Origin: Daldinia sp. FL1419
Taxonomy: Eukaryota; Ascomycota; Sordariomycetes; Xylariales; Hypoxylaceae
Assembly (NCBI GenBank): GCA_025201765.1
Contig: MU623358.1
Coordinates: 248,001 to 312,000 of the forward strand
Reading direction: 5' to 3'
Length of the DNA stretch: 64,000 nucleotides
Positions 1 to 11,930 of the stretch are shown here, in pieces. The notes below the pieces were generated by a model. The model was not told where the DNA came from. It saw nothing but the letters and a program-made list of their open reading frames with translations, and did not search any database. Numbering within the stretch: position 1 is the first letter of the stretch; every line of letters begins with the position of its first letter. The position numbers and the translations under genes were made by a program.

Positions 1-759
1 CCTCTGGCGGCAACTCATCATCGATATATCGGATTAGAGATATCCTCATCTCGGTGGTATCATTCCCCCGCAGCACGTCGCTAATAAAATGCGCCTCAAC
101 CTGCATCTGTACCATCTCGAGAGCTCCCCTTAAAACGCCGCAGAATATATTTGAATACCATAACTCGTCTTGTGCTCGGCCATCATCAGGAAGCTCGACA
201 AAATCAGCCAGAGGATTTTCCTCGAAGACGAGCGAGAATTGCTTGCTGTCGCTTGTCCAGTTTGTCACGGTCGGTGTAATGTTGAGAAATATCTTGAACC
301 CGACCTATATGAATGGATTATGCAAGTTAGTCTAGGACATGTATCGTATATACGCTATAGGAATTGTTTGGCCCGAAGACTTACCTTCGCGATCATGTCT
401 GCTGTCTCTCGAAAATTAGAACACCGCCTCATAGTATTAGATTTAGCTAGGTAGTCCTCGATCAATCGAAGGCCAATATTGTAGCCCATCCTATCTAGTT
501 GCTTATTGACTTCGACGTAATCACCCTCAAAGTCTTTACATAGCTGAGCGACTATGGTACCATAAGTCAAGGTGACAAGCTCGGCATTGACTTTATCGAT
601 GCGACCCCTTATTGTAGCGGAATATTAGAATGAAGTCTTGGAAAGTGTGGCCCTCAACTTACTTCCAGATCCTATTGTCTGTTAGAAGAGATGATACGAG
701 GCGGAGTAAATGTTCCTCACTTACTCTTCGCCTACGCGGGCAGCTTTGTTGGCTGACAT
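1..759 (-). CDS. bet3: TRAPP complex core subunit Bet3 (TRAPPC3), 3' end cut by window edge
   Basis: Bet3 is a core subunit of the TRAPP tethering complex (a Rab GEF) acting in ER-Golgi vesicle traffic. I splice four exons on the minus strand: 759-725, 671-663, 607-385 and 304-1. The start reads MSANKAARVGEEIWK, followed by the family signatures ELVTLTYGTIVAQL, DYVEVNKQLDRMGYNIG and MRRCSNFRETADMIAKVGFK; the Cys in RRCSNF matches the cysteine that is acylated inside the hydrophobic channel of Bet3 proteins. About 190 residues are present and the last visible ones (IDDELPPE) are near the usual C-terminus, so only a few codons are missing. Exon 2 is only 9 nt, and the acceptor before exon 3 is AAG rather than CAG/TAG. 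The gene is divergent from cwf17. Identification is very secure; the two small-exon junctions are inferred from frame and family sequence. Confidence 0.95.
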
Positions 760-1481
760 GCTCGATCGGCGAGCTCAAGTTGAGCTCATTTAGGTCATGG
801 GATTGTCGGTTCGTACGTCCTTTGATTATCAACCAGGGGGATCCTGTAATTTTCGGCTCGTGAGGGCGCGTATGTATTATTTATTATCGTCTTTGGTAGG
901 TAGTGAATAGTACGGTGAAGCGAAGATAATAAAGTTTCGTTGATAGGTAATGTAGGTAGATTAATCGGTAGGGTCTGGGGGGCGTAAACCAATGATAAAA
1001 GTTCCGACGCAGCTACGTAACGACCCCAATCTTAGTAAGGTACCTAACGTGATTGAGTCCCGCTGTCCTGTCCCTTCAGCTAAGGAAAATCGCTTTTCCG
1101 CTAGAACAAACAAACAGGTAGGAGGAGGTACCTACATACTTAGGTAAGTGCCGCCTGAAGAGCCTCCAGATACTAAAAGAGACTCCACCAGCTGCACAAG
1201 GAGCTACCTACATTTATGTATGTAGGTACTTGGGTACTTGGAGCTCTTAGTTCCATCCAGCCCTGGATAACAGGTAATAGGTACTAACCACCTACCTAGG
1301 TAGCTTAAGATTTGCTATCGGATGGAGACGCGCAGAGCCGCGCCCAATCAACTTATAAAGTCAACCTACGGATCTATACAACAATCTTCGAGTTTCACAA
1401 CCCATTTGCGATACATACTATAACCCCCCCCCCCAAAAAGAGGCTGTACTTTTCTCTAAACTAAGATCCTATCTTTTAAAA
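760..1481. promoter_or_regulatory. Shared divergent promoter region bet3 / cwf17
   Basis: These 722 bases separate two divergent housekeeping start codons, so both promoters and 5' UTRs must lie here. I see no convincing TATA box. Several TACCTA/TAGGTA and TACCTAGGTAG tracts occur around 1120-1300, and a C run followed by A's lies at about 1425-1439 just upstream of cwf17. No ORF in the interval resembles a protein. Confidence 0.5.
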
Positions 1482-2739
1482 ATGTCCGCCGAAAAACGAC
1501 CTGCGCCTGAGGAACCGGGCGCTGGCCAATTGGTTGTTAAAAGACAAAAGCCAGGGACAAGTACTGCGCTCTCTCGACGAGATGGTGTTCCCGGGAGTAA
1601 TGCGCTGGTGCAATCCGTATGTCTATCTACTACGCGTACCAAAAAAAAATGAAGGAATGTAGACGCAGCGCTGACACTATGATTTAGGGTCCTCGAACGA
1701 GTAACCTAGAAGCGCCGTTGATGGAACTTACGGGACATTCCGGAGAGATCTTTTCAGCAAAATTTAATCCTACGGGAGGGTTGATTGCCTCAGGGTCGAT
1801 GGACCGAAGCATATGTAGGCTGTTTTTTTTTTTTTTTTTTTTTTTACTCCGCCTTTGAGTTTCGCTAATTGAGATAGTGCTCTGGAATTCTTCCGGCGCA
1901 TGCGAGAACTACGGTATATTGACGGGTCATCGGGGTGCGGTCTTGGATTTACAGTGGTCTCGGGACTCCGAAATTCTATATTCGGCCTCGGCCGATATGC
2001 ACCTTGCTAGCTGGGATTTAACATCGGGGACGAGAATACGACGATATATTGGGCACGAGGAAATTATAAACAGCATGGATACAAGCAAACGTGGCGAAGA
2101 ACTCCTAATTAGTGGGAGTGACGATGGTACTATAGGCCTATGGGATCCTCGATCGAAGAACGCAGCCGATTTTATCGAAACCGACTTTCCCATTACAGCT
2201 GTGGCAGTCGCAGAGGCGGGCAACGAAATTTTCTCTGGTGGTATCGACAACGATATAAAGGTCTGGGACATGCGCAAGAAGGCTGTCGTCTACTCCATGT
2301 TAGGCCATAATGATACAGTGACCAGCTTGCGCGTCTCGCCGGACTCTCAATCACTACTCTCTTATTCACACGATTCAACTGCGAAGACTTGGGATATAAG
2401 ACCATTCGCACCCACCGAGCGACACATTCGTACATTCGATGGAGCACAGGTGGGAGTCGAAAAAAACCTGACAAAAGCTAGCTGGGATAAATTAGGCAAG
2501 AAGATTGCCGTGGGTGCTGGCGATGGGACGGTATTGATATGGTCAAACGACACCGGCAAGCTTCTTTATAAATTACCAGGCCATAAGGGAGCAGTTAACT
2601 GCGCCGAATTTACCCCCGGCGAGGAGCCTGTCAGTAAGTGAATCCCCAACCCAAGCGCCACTCGATTCCCTTAGCTAACACCTGATTAGTTTTGTCTGCA
2701 TCGTCTGATCGTAGAATGTTGCTTGGCGAGCTTAGATGA
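1482..2739 (+). CDS. cwf17: U5 snRNP 40 kDa WD-repeat protein (SNRNP40 / Cwf17-like)
   Basis: A spliceosomal WD40 beta-propeller protein that associates with Prp8 in the U5 snRNP. Exons 1482-1616, 1688-1814, 1878-2633 and 2690-2739 join in frame to 355 residues, the usual size for SNRNP40/Cwf17. The N-terminus is short and basic (MSAEKRPAPEE...VVKRQKPG), then WD repeats begin at MELTGHSGEIFSAKFNP and continue through GHRGAVLDLQWS, GHEEIINSMD, ISGSDDGTIGLWD, GGIDNDIKVWD, LGHNDTVTSL, SHDSTAKTWDIRP and LPGHKGAVNCAEF; the last small exon supplies the closing strand SASSDRRMLLGEL. The intron after exon 2 contains a run of about 25 T's. Start chosen at the only upstream in-frame ATG that reads through exon 1. 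Assignment to the U5 protein rests on the ordered family signatures rather than on WD repeats alone. Confidence 0.93.
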
Positions 2740-4668
2740 AAGCCCTGGCTCTTATTTAGAGTAGGGGATAATGACCGATCTGTTGTCCTAAGTGTAAACC
2801 ATGCGGCCACCCTTTTGTGGTTTTATACGAACCCTATGCTTCGGTTTCTATCATTTCGGCCGAGGCTCTAATTCAGGTTGTCGCGGAATCTCTCGGTTTA
2901 AGATTATTGCTTATTTAATAATACTAGCAAGGGTTTATCAACAATTTCGCCAGCAATCTGCTTCGAAATAATGAACCAGTTTGCGTGTTCAACCGGCTAT
3001 CTGAGGGATATAAAGGCTGTGTTGAATTGGACTGGAACCATGTTTACCGGGCACTGAGGGTTGATTAGCAGCTAGGTAAAAATAGCTTCGAGGACGATTA
3101 ACCCTCCATTAGTCTACACTACCGCACGAATAGTAACTTTAAATATTACATTAACAGACGCTCATATTGACCTCTTCTGCTTTATAATTACTTGGATAAC
3201 GATCTATCCATTCCAGATACGGGCAAGAAGAAGAAGAAGAAGAAGAAAAGAGGTAATTCTTTCTGTTTATTAGGTAGGTGAGCGGTCCGTTGATCCAAAT
3301 GGCCTCTAAGGTAACAGCGGGATGTATGGACGTCAACTTTGATATGGGCATACGTCTTAGGGTAAGGACATCAAGTACGAGATACATGGAATACATGGAA
3401 TAACGCGATGTCGTGTATGGATGCACTCGTATTTCTTGGACCCACTCTTACGATGTATACGCTGTTGCTTCATTGGGTGGTACGTACTGGATTCCGAAAC
3501 AATGGTCGCGATAATGCCCCTGCGTCTGGGTTTCATCTCAAGCAGCCTCAGCGCCTGCAGTCGCAGTTAAAGAATTAAAGAACGGACCCTCAAGTGGTAC
3601 CTAGGTACGTAGTAGAATCCCTGACATGGGGGTTACGCGGCGATAAAGGGGAAATTTGATTGGTCAGTTCCATCTTTCAATCTTCTTCCCAATTGCCAAA
3701 ATTCTACCAAATAGACAATATTACTACTTCAGTCATCTACCAGGTGTCTACTTCAGCACTAACTAGCTGTTTTGCATGCCTGGTATATACTTGATTTATT
3801 CCTCTATACTTCGCCGTACCGTATTAACGGTCCGTTAAGAGGGTTGCATCCTTCTGGTTACCGGGCGTATGCAGATGAGACCGCCAATGCTTTGGAGACG
3901 CTCGCTTGTTCTAGCTGTCTCTCAAGCGCTGTGACGTTTGCATCTTCCTTTTCCTATTCCTTGCTTCTCTCCCTCACAGCTCTCACCCTCGCTCTCTGTT
4001 CCCCCCTCTCTTCCCCCTCGTTCCGTTTGTGGCTGTATACTTTCTTGTTTCGATTCTACATTTCCTTCGGCGAGCCAATTGACGGCTATTGCTGTCGATG
4101 GAATCGTTGTAATTCTCTAGTCTTTTTTTTCTTTCCCTTTTTTGTACTATCTTCTCGTCCCTCGTTCTATACCATCTGAGAATAACGAACTCTGGGAGTT
4201 TCGGTTCTATTCTCTCCTGCGTCAAACTCGTTAATTTATTCGATAAATCATCCTTCCACCATATCCCTTTTACTTTCTTTCTTCTTCGGCTTGGCTGGTC
4301 CATCCTGAACTTATTATCTACAATTCGGGACATACGACATAGATCCTGCAGATATTCGACCGTTCTTTAACCCTAAAATCGATTCGTCAAGGGTCTCTAC
4401 ATTCGAAACAAGCGGTACATAATACTGAAGAGATTCAGTGCTAGTTGCCAATCTACATTCATAATACCATCACCATCATCAAGGTTTGCTAGGACGAACA
4501 CGCCAGGTCGGCCTAACCTAGCCGTCCGTTCCTCGTCGGCCATATTAATTCCTATCACTCATTTGATTTCACATAGCGGTCGAGATCAGCAAACAAAACA
4601 TGTACAGTGTTAAACACCGGTGACACCGAGTTCAACGTTTAGCAAACTACATATCTGCTCTTATAGCC
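2740..4668. other. Intergenic, no gene seen
   Basis: No supported gene in 1.9 kb. It holds a GAA-type microsatellite at about 3225-3246, a pyrimidine-rich stretch at about 3940-4170 (CTCTC/TTTCC, open by chance in two frames) and a probable long 5' leader for the gene starting at 4669. Confidence 0.5.
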
Positions 4669-5978
4669 ATGAATTATCTTCGCTCAAATATCCTACGAAG
4701 AGGACGGCCCTCGGATACGCAAACGCAGGATCTAGAACAGCAGGGGCAGCCGGAGATGGAACATTCGAGGTCCCATGCGAGACGCTTCCCAATTAGTCGT
4801 CCTTCCTTACCTGCGTTGCTCACAAATCGGTTAAGGATAGGTGGGCAGAACCAGAGAGCCGATGATGATAGCCCAAAAACGCCGCGTCCCGATTCGGGAC
4901 TTCCACACACTCCTTCCACTCACCCTCCCGGACTAAACTCGAGTCGAGCCGGGACTAGAGAATCGGGTCTAATCTCCAACCAAGCCCAGGCGCCGTCCGC
5001 GGCTGCGTCACAATCATATCCACCTCGAACACAGACCGAACGGCATCCTCCCGTATCCGAACCGAGACCTTCACATAGGCGAGATAACCCTAGAGATATC
5101 GAAACGAGGCGATCTCAACCTCGAGGCGCGGACCCCGGAGAAACCCACCTAGTGGATTCAGTCGGCAGGTCGAGACGCAATCGTAGCCGAAGGCATAGAC
5201 ATCATGGGCGACCTGAGAAATTTTTATTTTGTTTCCCTTGGGTGAAATCGCGGCGAATACGCTCTCAAATCTTACGGTGTTTTGTTTCGGGCCTGTTTCT
5301 AATGGTTATGCTCTCTGTTTGTGAGTAGTTCTGATTCTTCTACTACGAACTTACATTAACATAAAACACGCAGATCTTGCCCTTTCGATCACAAAAAACG
5401 TAAATAGCAACGAGTTTACAGTGCTTTTGATAGTCGTCATTTTATCGGCAACTATCTTCTTCTGCCACGGCCTAATAAGAATATGTATGCTCATTGTTAA
5501 GCCACCTAATGAAGACGAAGAGCAGCCGCCCTTGCCACGATTGATGGAGCCCGGTGGATACGCTATCCCACGACGGCCAATTCATGTTATTCTCGCGCGC
5601 GATGAGGAAGCTGCGGGGATTGATAACGTTGCTAATAAACTAGAGCCTCCAGCTTATGGATTATGGCGTGAGAGCGTGGTACGTAATTATGAAGTACCTA
5701 ACACTATGAGGTAATATCAGCTCTACTGACAAATAGGACAGCGCGTCGATCCGGATCGCTTATATTGGCAACGTAACGATCAGCCTCCTACTGAAACTAG
5801 CGATGAACAACATATTCGTCCCGAAACAGCTCATACCCGCCCGCCATCGTACGCGTCCGAAGATGGCGTATCTTATGTTGTTGAAGCTCGTCCAAGATCA
5901 GTGGCTCCGTTAACTGACGTCCCACTCACACCTCACCCTTCCGAGGCTAGGCCACCCATCGCGATAGAACGACCTTGA
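4669..5978 (+). CDS. Fungal two-helix membrane protein, unknown function
   Basis: Exons 4669-5320, 5374-5678 and 5742-5978 give 397 residues. Residues 1-195 are a disordered, Ser/Pro/Arg-rich region with a basic stretch (SRRNRSRRHRHHGR). Two hydrophobic segments follow at about 199-222 and 232-259, separated by a short polar loop (TKNVNSNE). The rest is a Pro-rich cytosolic-looking tail with the fungal-conserved block PPAYGLWRESV joined by splicing to RVDPDRLYWQR, then PPSYASEDG. I recognise this tail pattern from unnamed proteins of other sordariomycetes but know no function. The acceptor used for exon 3 (ACAG at 5738-5741) is preferred over the nearer TAG because only it keeps the conserved frame. 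PPAY and PPSY resemble PY motifs bound by WW-domain ubiquitin ligases, which is an inference only. Confidence 0.85.
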
Positions 5979-7414
5979 AATTGTTTGGTAATAGAACAGA
6001 CGAGGCCTGCTTTTTTTTTTCGCCCACGCACAACAGGGGATAAGTGAGATGGGACGAACAGCCAATCTGTATAATGGTGTATGATCAGAGGGAAAGGGAT
6101 AAGCATAAAAGGAAAAGGATTGAAGTTGGGGCCTCGTATGTATCTTTCATACAGGCATGGTGCGGTATCTAGGTAGCATGGGAGTTACATATGCATACGG
6201 AGTTCTGATTCTAGCACTGGCGCTTGGGGGGGGGGCCGCGGGTTAATTGCTTTCATACACTACCTACCTTGGGACTATTTATTAGTTATCTGCTAATCAA
6301 GTCCTCTTCTTTTGGCGGAGCGCACGTCGAACTAGAGTTTACTAAGCAGTGTGTATATCATACACTAGATACATTCTCTATTCTATTAAATACCTACTCA
6401 GGTGGGAAACTACTAATCGCTAATAAATTGCATATGCTCTAGCAGCCTACGGATTTCAACGGAACTTGTATTATAGACCACATGGGAATACTAGAGGCTA
6501 TCGACTATACGATTCAGGGAGTAATGAAACTTGGGACTTATTCTTTTCTGTGGGGGTTGACCCAAACCGCATGTCTAATATTCGAATATGTTCTCCCTGG
6601 TTCGCCTAACAAAGTCTTTTTGGAACTGTTATCTATGCCATGAGGATGCGAGAGCTACGTAAATGCTATACATTAGGAATATACTCGGGGTGGATAGGAT
6701 CTCCACGTATCATAAAGGTTGCTCAAGGCAGAGAGATCGACGGAAGAAGCGTGGTCAGCTGTTATGTCGCGGGTGATAATCGCGAATATGTTTGGCGTAG
6801 ATTAATGGAACTTCTTATGCCGAGGCTTAACATAGCTAGTCTACCTATATCGCGATCAACTATATCGTGAGACTCTTCCCGATTACGTGTTTCTGTAAAG
6901 TAATAGGCTATGTATGTGGATGTGAATAACGTACCACTGCCTAACGAGCGTAGATTATCTCTATGTGGTAGTTATAGTTATAGTTATAGGCATAGTCATG
7001 GCAGCTCATTAATATAGGCCACCCTGTTCTAGTTGTACGAGAGCTTCTAATACGGATTTTAGGATTGTCCTCGTGCCCCTATACGACAACCGCTCTTATA
7101 CACACGACTTGCTTGAGTATGGCTGAAGAGATGAGATATTAAATGAGAAAATGACAACGCGACCAATGCTGTCGAGGCTTTTGGCGGCGGAGTGGCGCCA
7201 ATTTACTCCAACGAGATGGGACTAATCAAGATCATGATCACAGTCGCAATTCCGGCAAGTTGACGATGTTGGAAGATCAACAAGACGGAAGCGAAATTCT
7301 ACGAGCCCCGGTCTTGCGACGGAGTTTTGATTGGTTAAGGCACGAGGGTCTATATGGGGAGCATGGGGGTTTATATGGAGGGGCAGGGTCTTTGTACATA
7401 GGATGGACGAGGAG

Positions 7415-7545
7415 AGGGGGGGGGGGGGATGTGTGGGATCGAATTTTGCTTCTCCTATTAACACACAGAGAGGGGAAGAAAGAAAAAAGGAGAAAGTAGG
7501 AGAAAGAAAAAAAAAGAAAGAAAGAAAAAGAAATATTACAGTTAG
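7415..7545. repeat. Poly-G run followed by GA-rich low-complexity tract
   Basis: A run of about 14 G's is followed within 30 bases by a tract of GAAAGAAAAA-type purines on the plus strand. Overlapping ORFs in this stretch are by-products of the composition. Confidence 0.8.
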
Positions 7546-7892
7546 GAAGTTTTATATACTATGTAAAGATAGGTGAATAATAGATTCTTATTGCCATCAA
7601 AACTACATACTTGGTTTCGATATGCAGGTTCCAAGTCCCAAGTTTCCAGTAGTTAGTTTGTTCTTTATCTAACTATGTAAGCTCCTTCGAAAATGCAATG
7701 CATAAACGATTCATTCCCATCGGTGGAAATGATTGATAATATATAGGTACCTAACCAGGGCCATCTTAGGTACCCAGGGTTCATCTACTGCATGTAAGGC
7801 TCGAAGAGCTAGGCAGCTAGGTTAGACTGTTCCAGATTATCACTCAGTCTTGCCTCTCTCTCTCTTCTTCGTCTTTTTTTCCGTTCTTCTTT

Positions 7893-7922
7893 TGTGTGCG
7901 TGTGTGTGTGTGTGTGTGTGCA
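7893..7922. repeat. GT dinucleotide microsatellite
   Basis: About twelve near-perfect GT units, interrupted once by GC. Confidence 0.9.
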
Positions 7923-9434
7923 TGTCTTGCTTTCATCCCGTCCCAATTTGCTTAACCTAGTCCTTTCTGCGCGTCCTTCGGGCCTCAGGTCCTGCGATGT
8001 GGGGCCGGGTTGTCACGTCTGGATCGTACGGATTAACCGGGGGGATCATGTCACGAAGGATCATCAGCTTCAGAAGCTAGTATGAGACTCGCCGAAGTAT
8101 AATACTTCTCTCCTTCTCTTTTTCTATGTATTTTCACCATTCAAGGGTATCTGGGGGTATCTACCCACTTTCTTGGCCTCCACTATTATTCAGTATATCA
8201 AAATGCATACCTAAATATCGTACCTTGGTAGGTATCTAAACATGACACGTGAAATACCGCGGGGCAGGGTGGCGTAAAGACATGGGAACTTGAGGGATAT
8301 AAGAGATAATGAGGATGGGATAATTGGTATATGTGTCTAATGAAAGCTCGCTAAATGCCACAGAAGTGTGCTAGTGAGATTTGGATCTATTATGATCCAT
8401 GTCTCCCTACCTAGATAGTACCCAGATAGTACATAGTACCTAGGTAAAGGTGAAATTTTTCGCGGTAGTTATGCAGGGCAGCAAACCGTGAGACACTAGA
8501 ATAAAGGGGGGAAGGCCAGGTAGTATTGCTAGTTATTGGTTGTCAATAGGTGGTAACTCGGCGAATCGATTCCAGAGTGGAAAATACCGAACATGTGGAA
8601 GTACCTTTTCTTTTCTTTTCTTTTTTTTTGGGTTTGATCTTGGCTTGAGCCCCTCCAACAAGCACATGGCGAAGTTGACGATGCGGGCCATGTGGGTTAG
8701 TTTTGGAAAGAAGAGGAGAAGAGTGAGGAGTAGTATAACAACATGGTAACACAAGAAGATACTGTATAACACAAACGCAAGGAGACTTGAATAATACATG
8801 TATATACCTACCTAGGTATTTATATATATAGGTATATACATATATAAATATCTACCTACATATGTATCAACAGGTAGCCTCTACTTATCTTGCAATGGAT
8901 TAATTAGTACCCAATGGCGCCTCCCTATAGTATTAACCAAGTATCAGATAAGTACCTAAGTAGGTAGGTACCCGAACATGCCACTGGAGAAGAATCAATC
9001 AAGGGACTTTCATTTAGCACATTGGAAGGGACTCGGGATATTCGAAATCCAAAGAACAGAGAATGCCTCAAAGTACATAGGTAAAATGTACCATCCAAAC
9101 TTCACCAGAATCGGTCGATCCATCCGCTAATTGGTAAGTTAAAAGTTAACCCTACTGAGGTAGGCAAGTACATTGTGTATGCAGGGAAGGGTCGACTGGA
9201 CTTACCTACTAGGAATCTTTCTAATTCCTAGGTAAGTGCATGTAACTATTTGGGCTATTTGGGTAACTGCTAAGAAAAAAGCTAGGGATCTACCAGGTAT
9301 CTACTACGTTAGTAGCCCGTTTAGATGGCGCATCAGCTATTACGAAGCGATTGTATACGGTACCTCATTTGTATCTTGTGTATCGCTTGTAACCTTCAAA
9401 AAATTTCCTAACCTTGGAACTTGGAACGTAGAAG

Positions 9435-9473
9435 CCTACCTAACCTACCTAACCTACCTACCTACCTACCTAG
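9435..9473. repeat. CCTA tetramer microsatellite
   Basis: Tandem CCTA/CCTAA units, one of the densest occurrences of the TACCTA/TAGGTA word that recurs across the intergenic DNA of this window. Confidence 0.85.
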
Positions 9474-11216
9474 ACTTGCCTAGGATGCAGAAAAATGGTA
9501 AAGAGATACTGGTTAGAGGAGTAGCCCCTTCGCCCGCCGGCTGGGTCCCACTCGCTCTGGAACCTGTCCCCCTCACTCTCTCTGTGCCCTCTCTTTGTCC
9601 TTTCCCTCGTTCTCTCTCTCTTTTCTTTAACCCTTCTTTTATTTATTTTTCTTACTTCTTAAATAGTACATCTTCATCACCTCGTATCGCAATTGCATAT
9701 CATCATCAACTTCCCCCCCTTTGGAGGTCGCGCAGTGCTTGGAGACGTCGTCGCTTGGTAGAAGAGAGAAGGTTACTGTTGGTTGAACGGGTAACAACAG
9801 TATAAGTTGAAGTAGAATTGGAAAGGAATAGGCAGAAGTTCATAAAGTTTATTATTATTATTATTATTTTTTAAAATAATAATAAAAGGAAACGTGAGTT
9901 CGAAACTTTTTTTATATCCTTTTTTGGTTTACGTATCAATTTTTTTTTGTTTTTTTCGCATTCTGCCCCCCCCAAAAAAAGAAAAAAAAAAGAAATTTTG
10001 GCCAGACTCGCGCAAAATGGTGTGTGGTACAGCAAAAGGGTTTTCCTGTTGTGCGACAACCGATTCCTACACAGCTTTCTACCTACTATAACGGCATAAC
10101 GATACAATGATACAACGGTATAATGGCAATGGAGACGGCGATAATAGCGACTATCACTTATACGATTGAATCGCGCGCAACTCTTGCCTAATTCGCCAAT
10201 GCGCCGCGAGCAAACTCCACGAATACTCATTCTCTCTTACGCGCGGCTATCTCGCGACCCTTTTTGCGATCTTCGGACCTTGCGACTATTAAAATGCGCC
10301 GGTATCCAAACAATTAGACACGGTTCTATCTCTCGGTACTTTGCAAGAGCCGTCGAGTGATCTTCGAATATGTGGACTGTAGTCTTGAGCAACAACGTGA
10401 TTTCATTATTACTGGCCTGATCGACTTTGCGCAAACGGTTCCAACGACTCGATTAGTTCGCGCATAGCCGATTCTCCGTCAACCCGATCACCCTACTGCC
10501 CAGCTTCCAATATTCCAAGACAATGCCCCCCTCTGTCGGATGCCATTCACTTTAGCGACGAGATTCTGGCCTCAGAATTTCAAATCGAAGCAGTTGTATT
10601 CACGGCCGACAAACCACGCGTGCGAACTAAGAGAATGACCTCAGAAACTAGTTGATCAATCGCATCAATCTTGGAAAGATCGTATCCAACTATGATCCCA
10701 TATCGATTGGATGAGCTTGATTGTCTTAGTATCTTGCATCTTGTGTCGGGTAGTACGAATCAAACGTCCGTAACCAAACCCAATCGACCTGCAGATTTTG
10801 GAAAACCACTCAGCTATGCCGGCTACCCATCCGCTTAGTCTGCGAAACCATACCATTCCTCGTGGGGTAATTTACCCGATGAGAATTTGCACGTGGTGGT
10901 ACCTTATTGCTATTTAGGGGTGGCGTCTGATTGATTGCCTACATCAATGTCTGCTCGCGATGTTAGCGGACAAATCGGTGTTCGGGTGGCAATGTCAATA
11001 AGTCACCTCTATGGCAAAGTCTGACCTCGGATCGACGTTTTCGACGGCATGGCTACTTCTAGCTTAATTCAGGATTGGTCATCATCGAATGAGAATACTA
11101 ATGTACCACTGCCACATTGCTGTAAATGGATTATGCCAGAGTGGACGGGAGAGAATGAAGTTTATGTGAAGTATCGTGCTGATGATATAACCATACAGAG
11201 TCACAGACTAATCACA

Positions 11217-11930
11217 ATGTCTTCTTTATCCCGACGAGCATGCTACAAGTGTGGCAATGTTGGCCACTACGCTGAGGTCTGCTCCTCTGCCGAGCGCCTT
11301 TGCTACAACTGCAAACAGCCAGGTAAGTTCACGGCTCTCGGAGAAGCTCTTACCATAAGTCTCCTTTTAGCTAATAGTTCACGTTCAGGACACGAGTCTA
11401 ACCAGTGCCCTCTTCCCCGAACTACCGAGGCGAAACAGTGTTATCATTGCCAGGGGCTTGGACATGTCCAGGCTGACTGTCCAACTCTGCGCTTGAGCGG
11501 CGCTGGGGGTAACGGCCGTTGTTACAACTGCGGCCAACCGGGTCACCTGGCCCGAGCTTGCCCTAATCCCGCCGGCGTAGGTATCGGACGTGGTGCCCCA
11601 GTTGGTCGTGGTGGCTACGGTGGTTTTGGTCGGGGTGGTTTCGCTGGTGGACCCCGACCGGCTACCTGTTATAAATGTGGTGGGCCGAACCATTTCGCGC
11701 GCGATTGCCAAGCCCAGGCCATGAAGTGTTACGCTTGTGGGAAGCTCGGCCACATCTCCAGAGATTGCACGGCACCTAATGGCGGCCCCTTGAATACTGC
11801 TGGCAAGACATGTTACCAGTGCGGCGAGGCCGGCCATATCTCTCGCGACTGTCCTCAAAAGAACACTAACGGCGAAGTTCCAGCTGAGGTTGAGATACCT
11901 GCTGCTCCGGCTATTCCCCCGGTAGCATAA
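11217..11930 (+). CDS. gis2: CCHC zinc-knuckle nucleic-acid-binding protein (Gis2/Byr3/CNBP family)
   Basis: A single-stranded DNA/RNA-binding protein of the CNBP family, linked in yeasts to translation and stress granules. Exons 11217-11322 and 11389-11930 give 215 residues containing seven CX2CX4HX4C knuckles: CYKCGNVGHYAEVC, CYNCKQPGHESNQC, CYHCQGLGHVQADC, CYNCGQPGHLARAC, CYKCGGPNHFARDC, CYACGKLGHISRDC and CYQCGEAGHISRDC. Between knuckles 4 and 5 lies a Gly/Arg-rich linker (GRGGYGGFGRGG). The intron interrupts knuckle 2 (PG/H), and splicing restores it. That intron is 66 nt with no in-frame stop, so an unspliced frame runs through it and also upstream to 11049; I choose the ATG at 11217 because the family starts just before knuckle 1. 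Confidence 0.95.
   Translation: MSSLSRRACYKCGNVGHYAEVCSSAERLCYNCKQPGKFTALGEALTISLLLANSSRSGHESNQCPLPRTTEAKQCYHCQGLGHVQADCPTLRLSGAGGNGRCYNCGQPGHLARACPNPAGVGIGRGAPVGRGGYGGFGRGGFAGGPRPATCYKCGGPNHFARDCQAQAMKCYACGKLGHISRDCTAPNGGPLNTAGKTCYQCGEAGHISRDCPQKNTNGEVPAEVEIPAAPAIPPVA

Larger units (their letters stand above)
5979..11216. other. 5.2 kb gene-poor interval upstream of gis2
   Basis: No ORF here shows codon patterns or motifs of a protein family; ORFs of 60-190 codons fall in simple-sequence DNA. It contains a poly-G run (7415-7428), a GA-rich tract (about 7450-7545), a GT repeat (about 7893-7922), TAGGTA/TACCTA clusters (e.g. 8800-8870, 9435-9473), a pyrimidine-rich block (about 9550-9660) and A/T runs at 9845-9995. 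Part of the 9.5-11.2 kb segment may be a long 5' UTR with introns for gis2, but I cannot mark a transcription start. Confidence 0.5.

Noticed and set aside
3772..4179. 135-codon plus-strand ORF and overlapping minus-strand ORF (4333-3983)
   Set aside because: Composition comes from a pyrimidine-rich tract (Ser/Leu/Phe on one strand, Arg/Lys/Glu on the other); no motif, no plausible splice partner.
7222..7576. Overlapping ORFs on both strands around the GA-rich tract
   Set aside because: Low-complexity by-products of poly-G and GAAA repeats.
9236..9805. 189-codon plus-strand ORF
   Set aside because: Crosses a CCTA microsatellite and a pyrimidine block; encodes repetitive Tyr-Leu-Thr and Ser/Leu/Phe stretches with no family resemblance.
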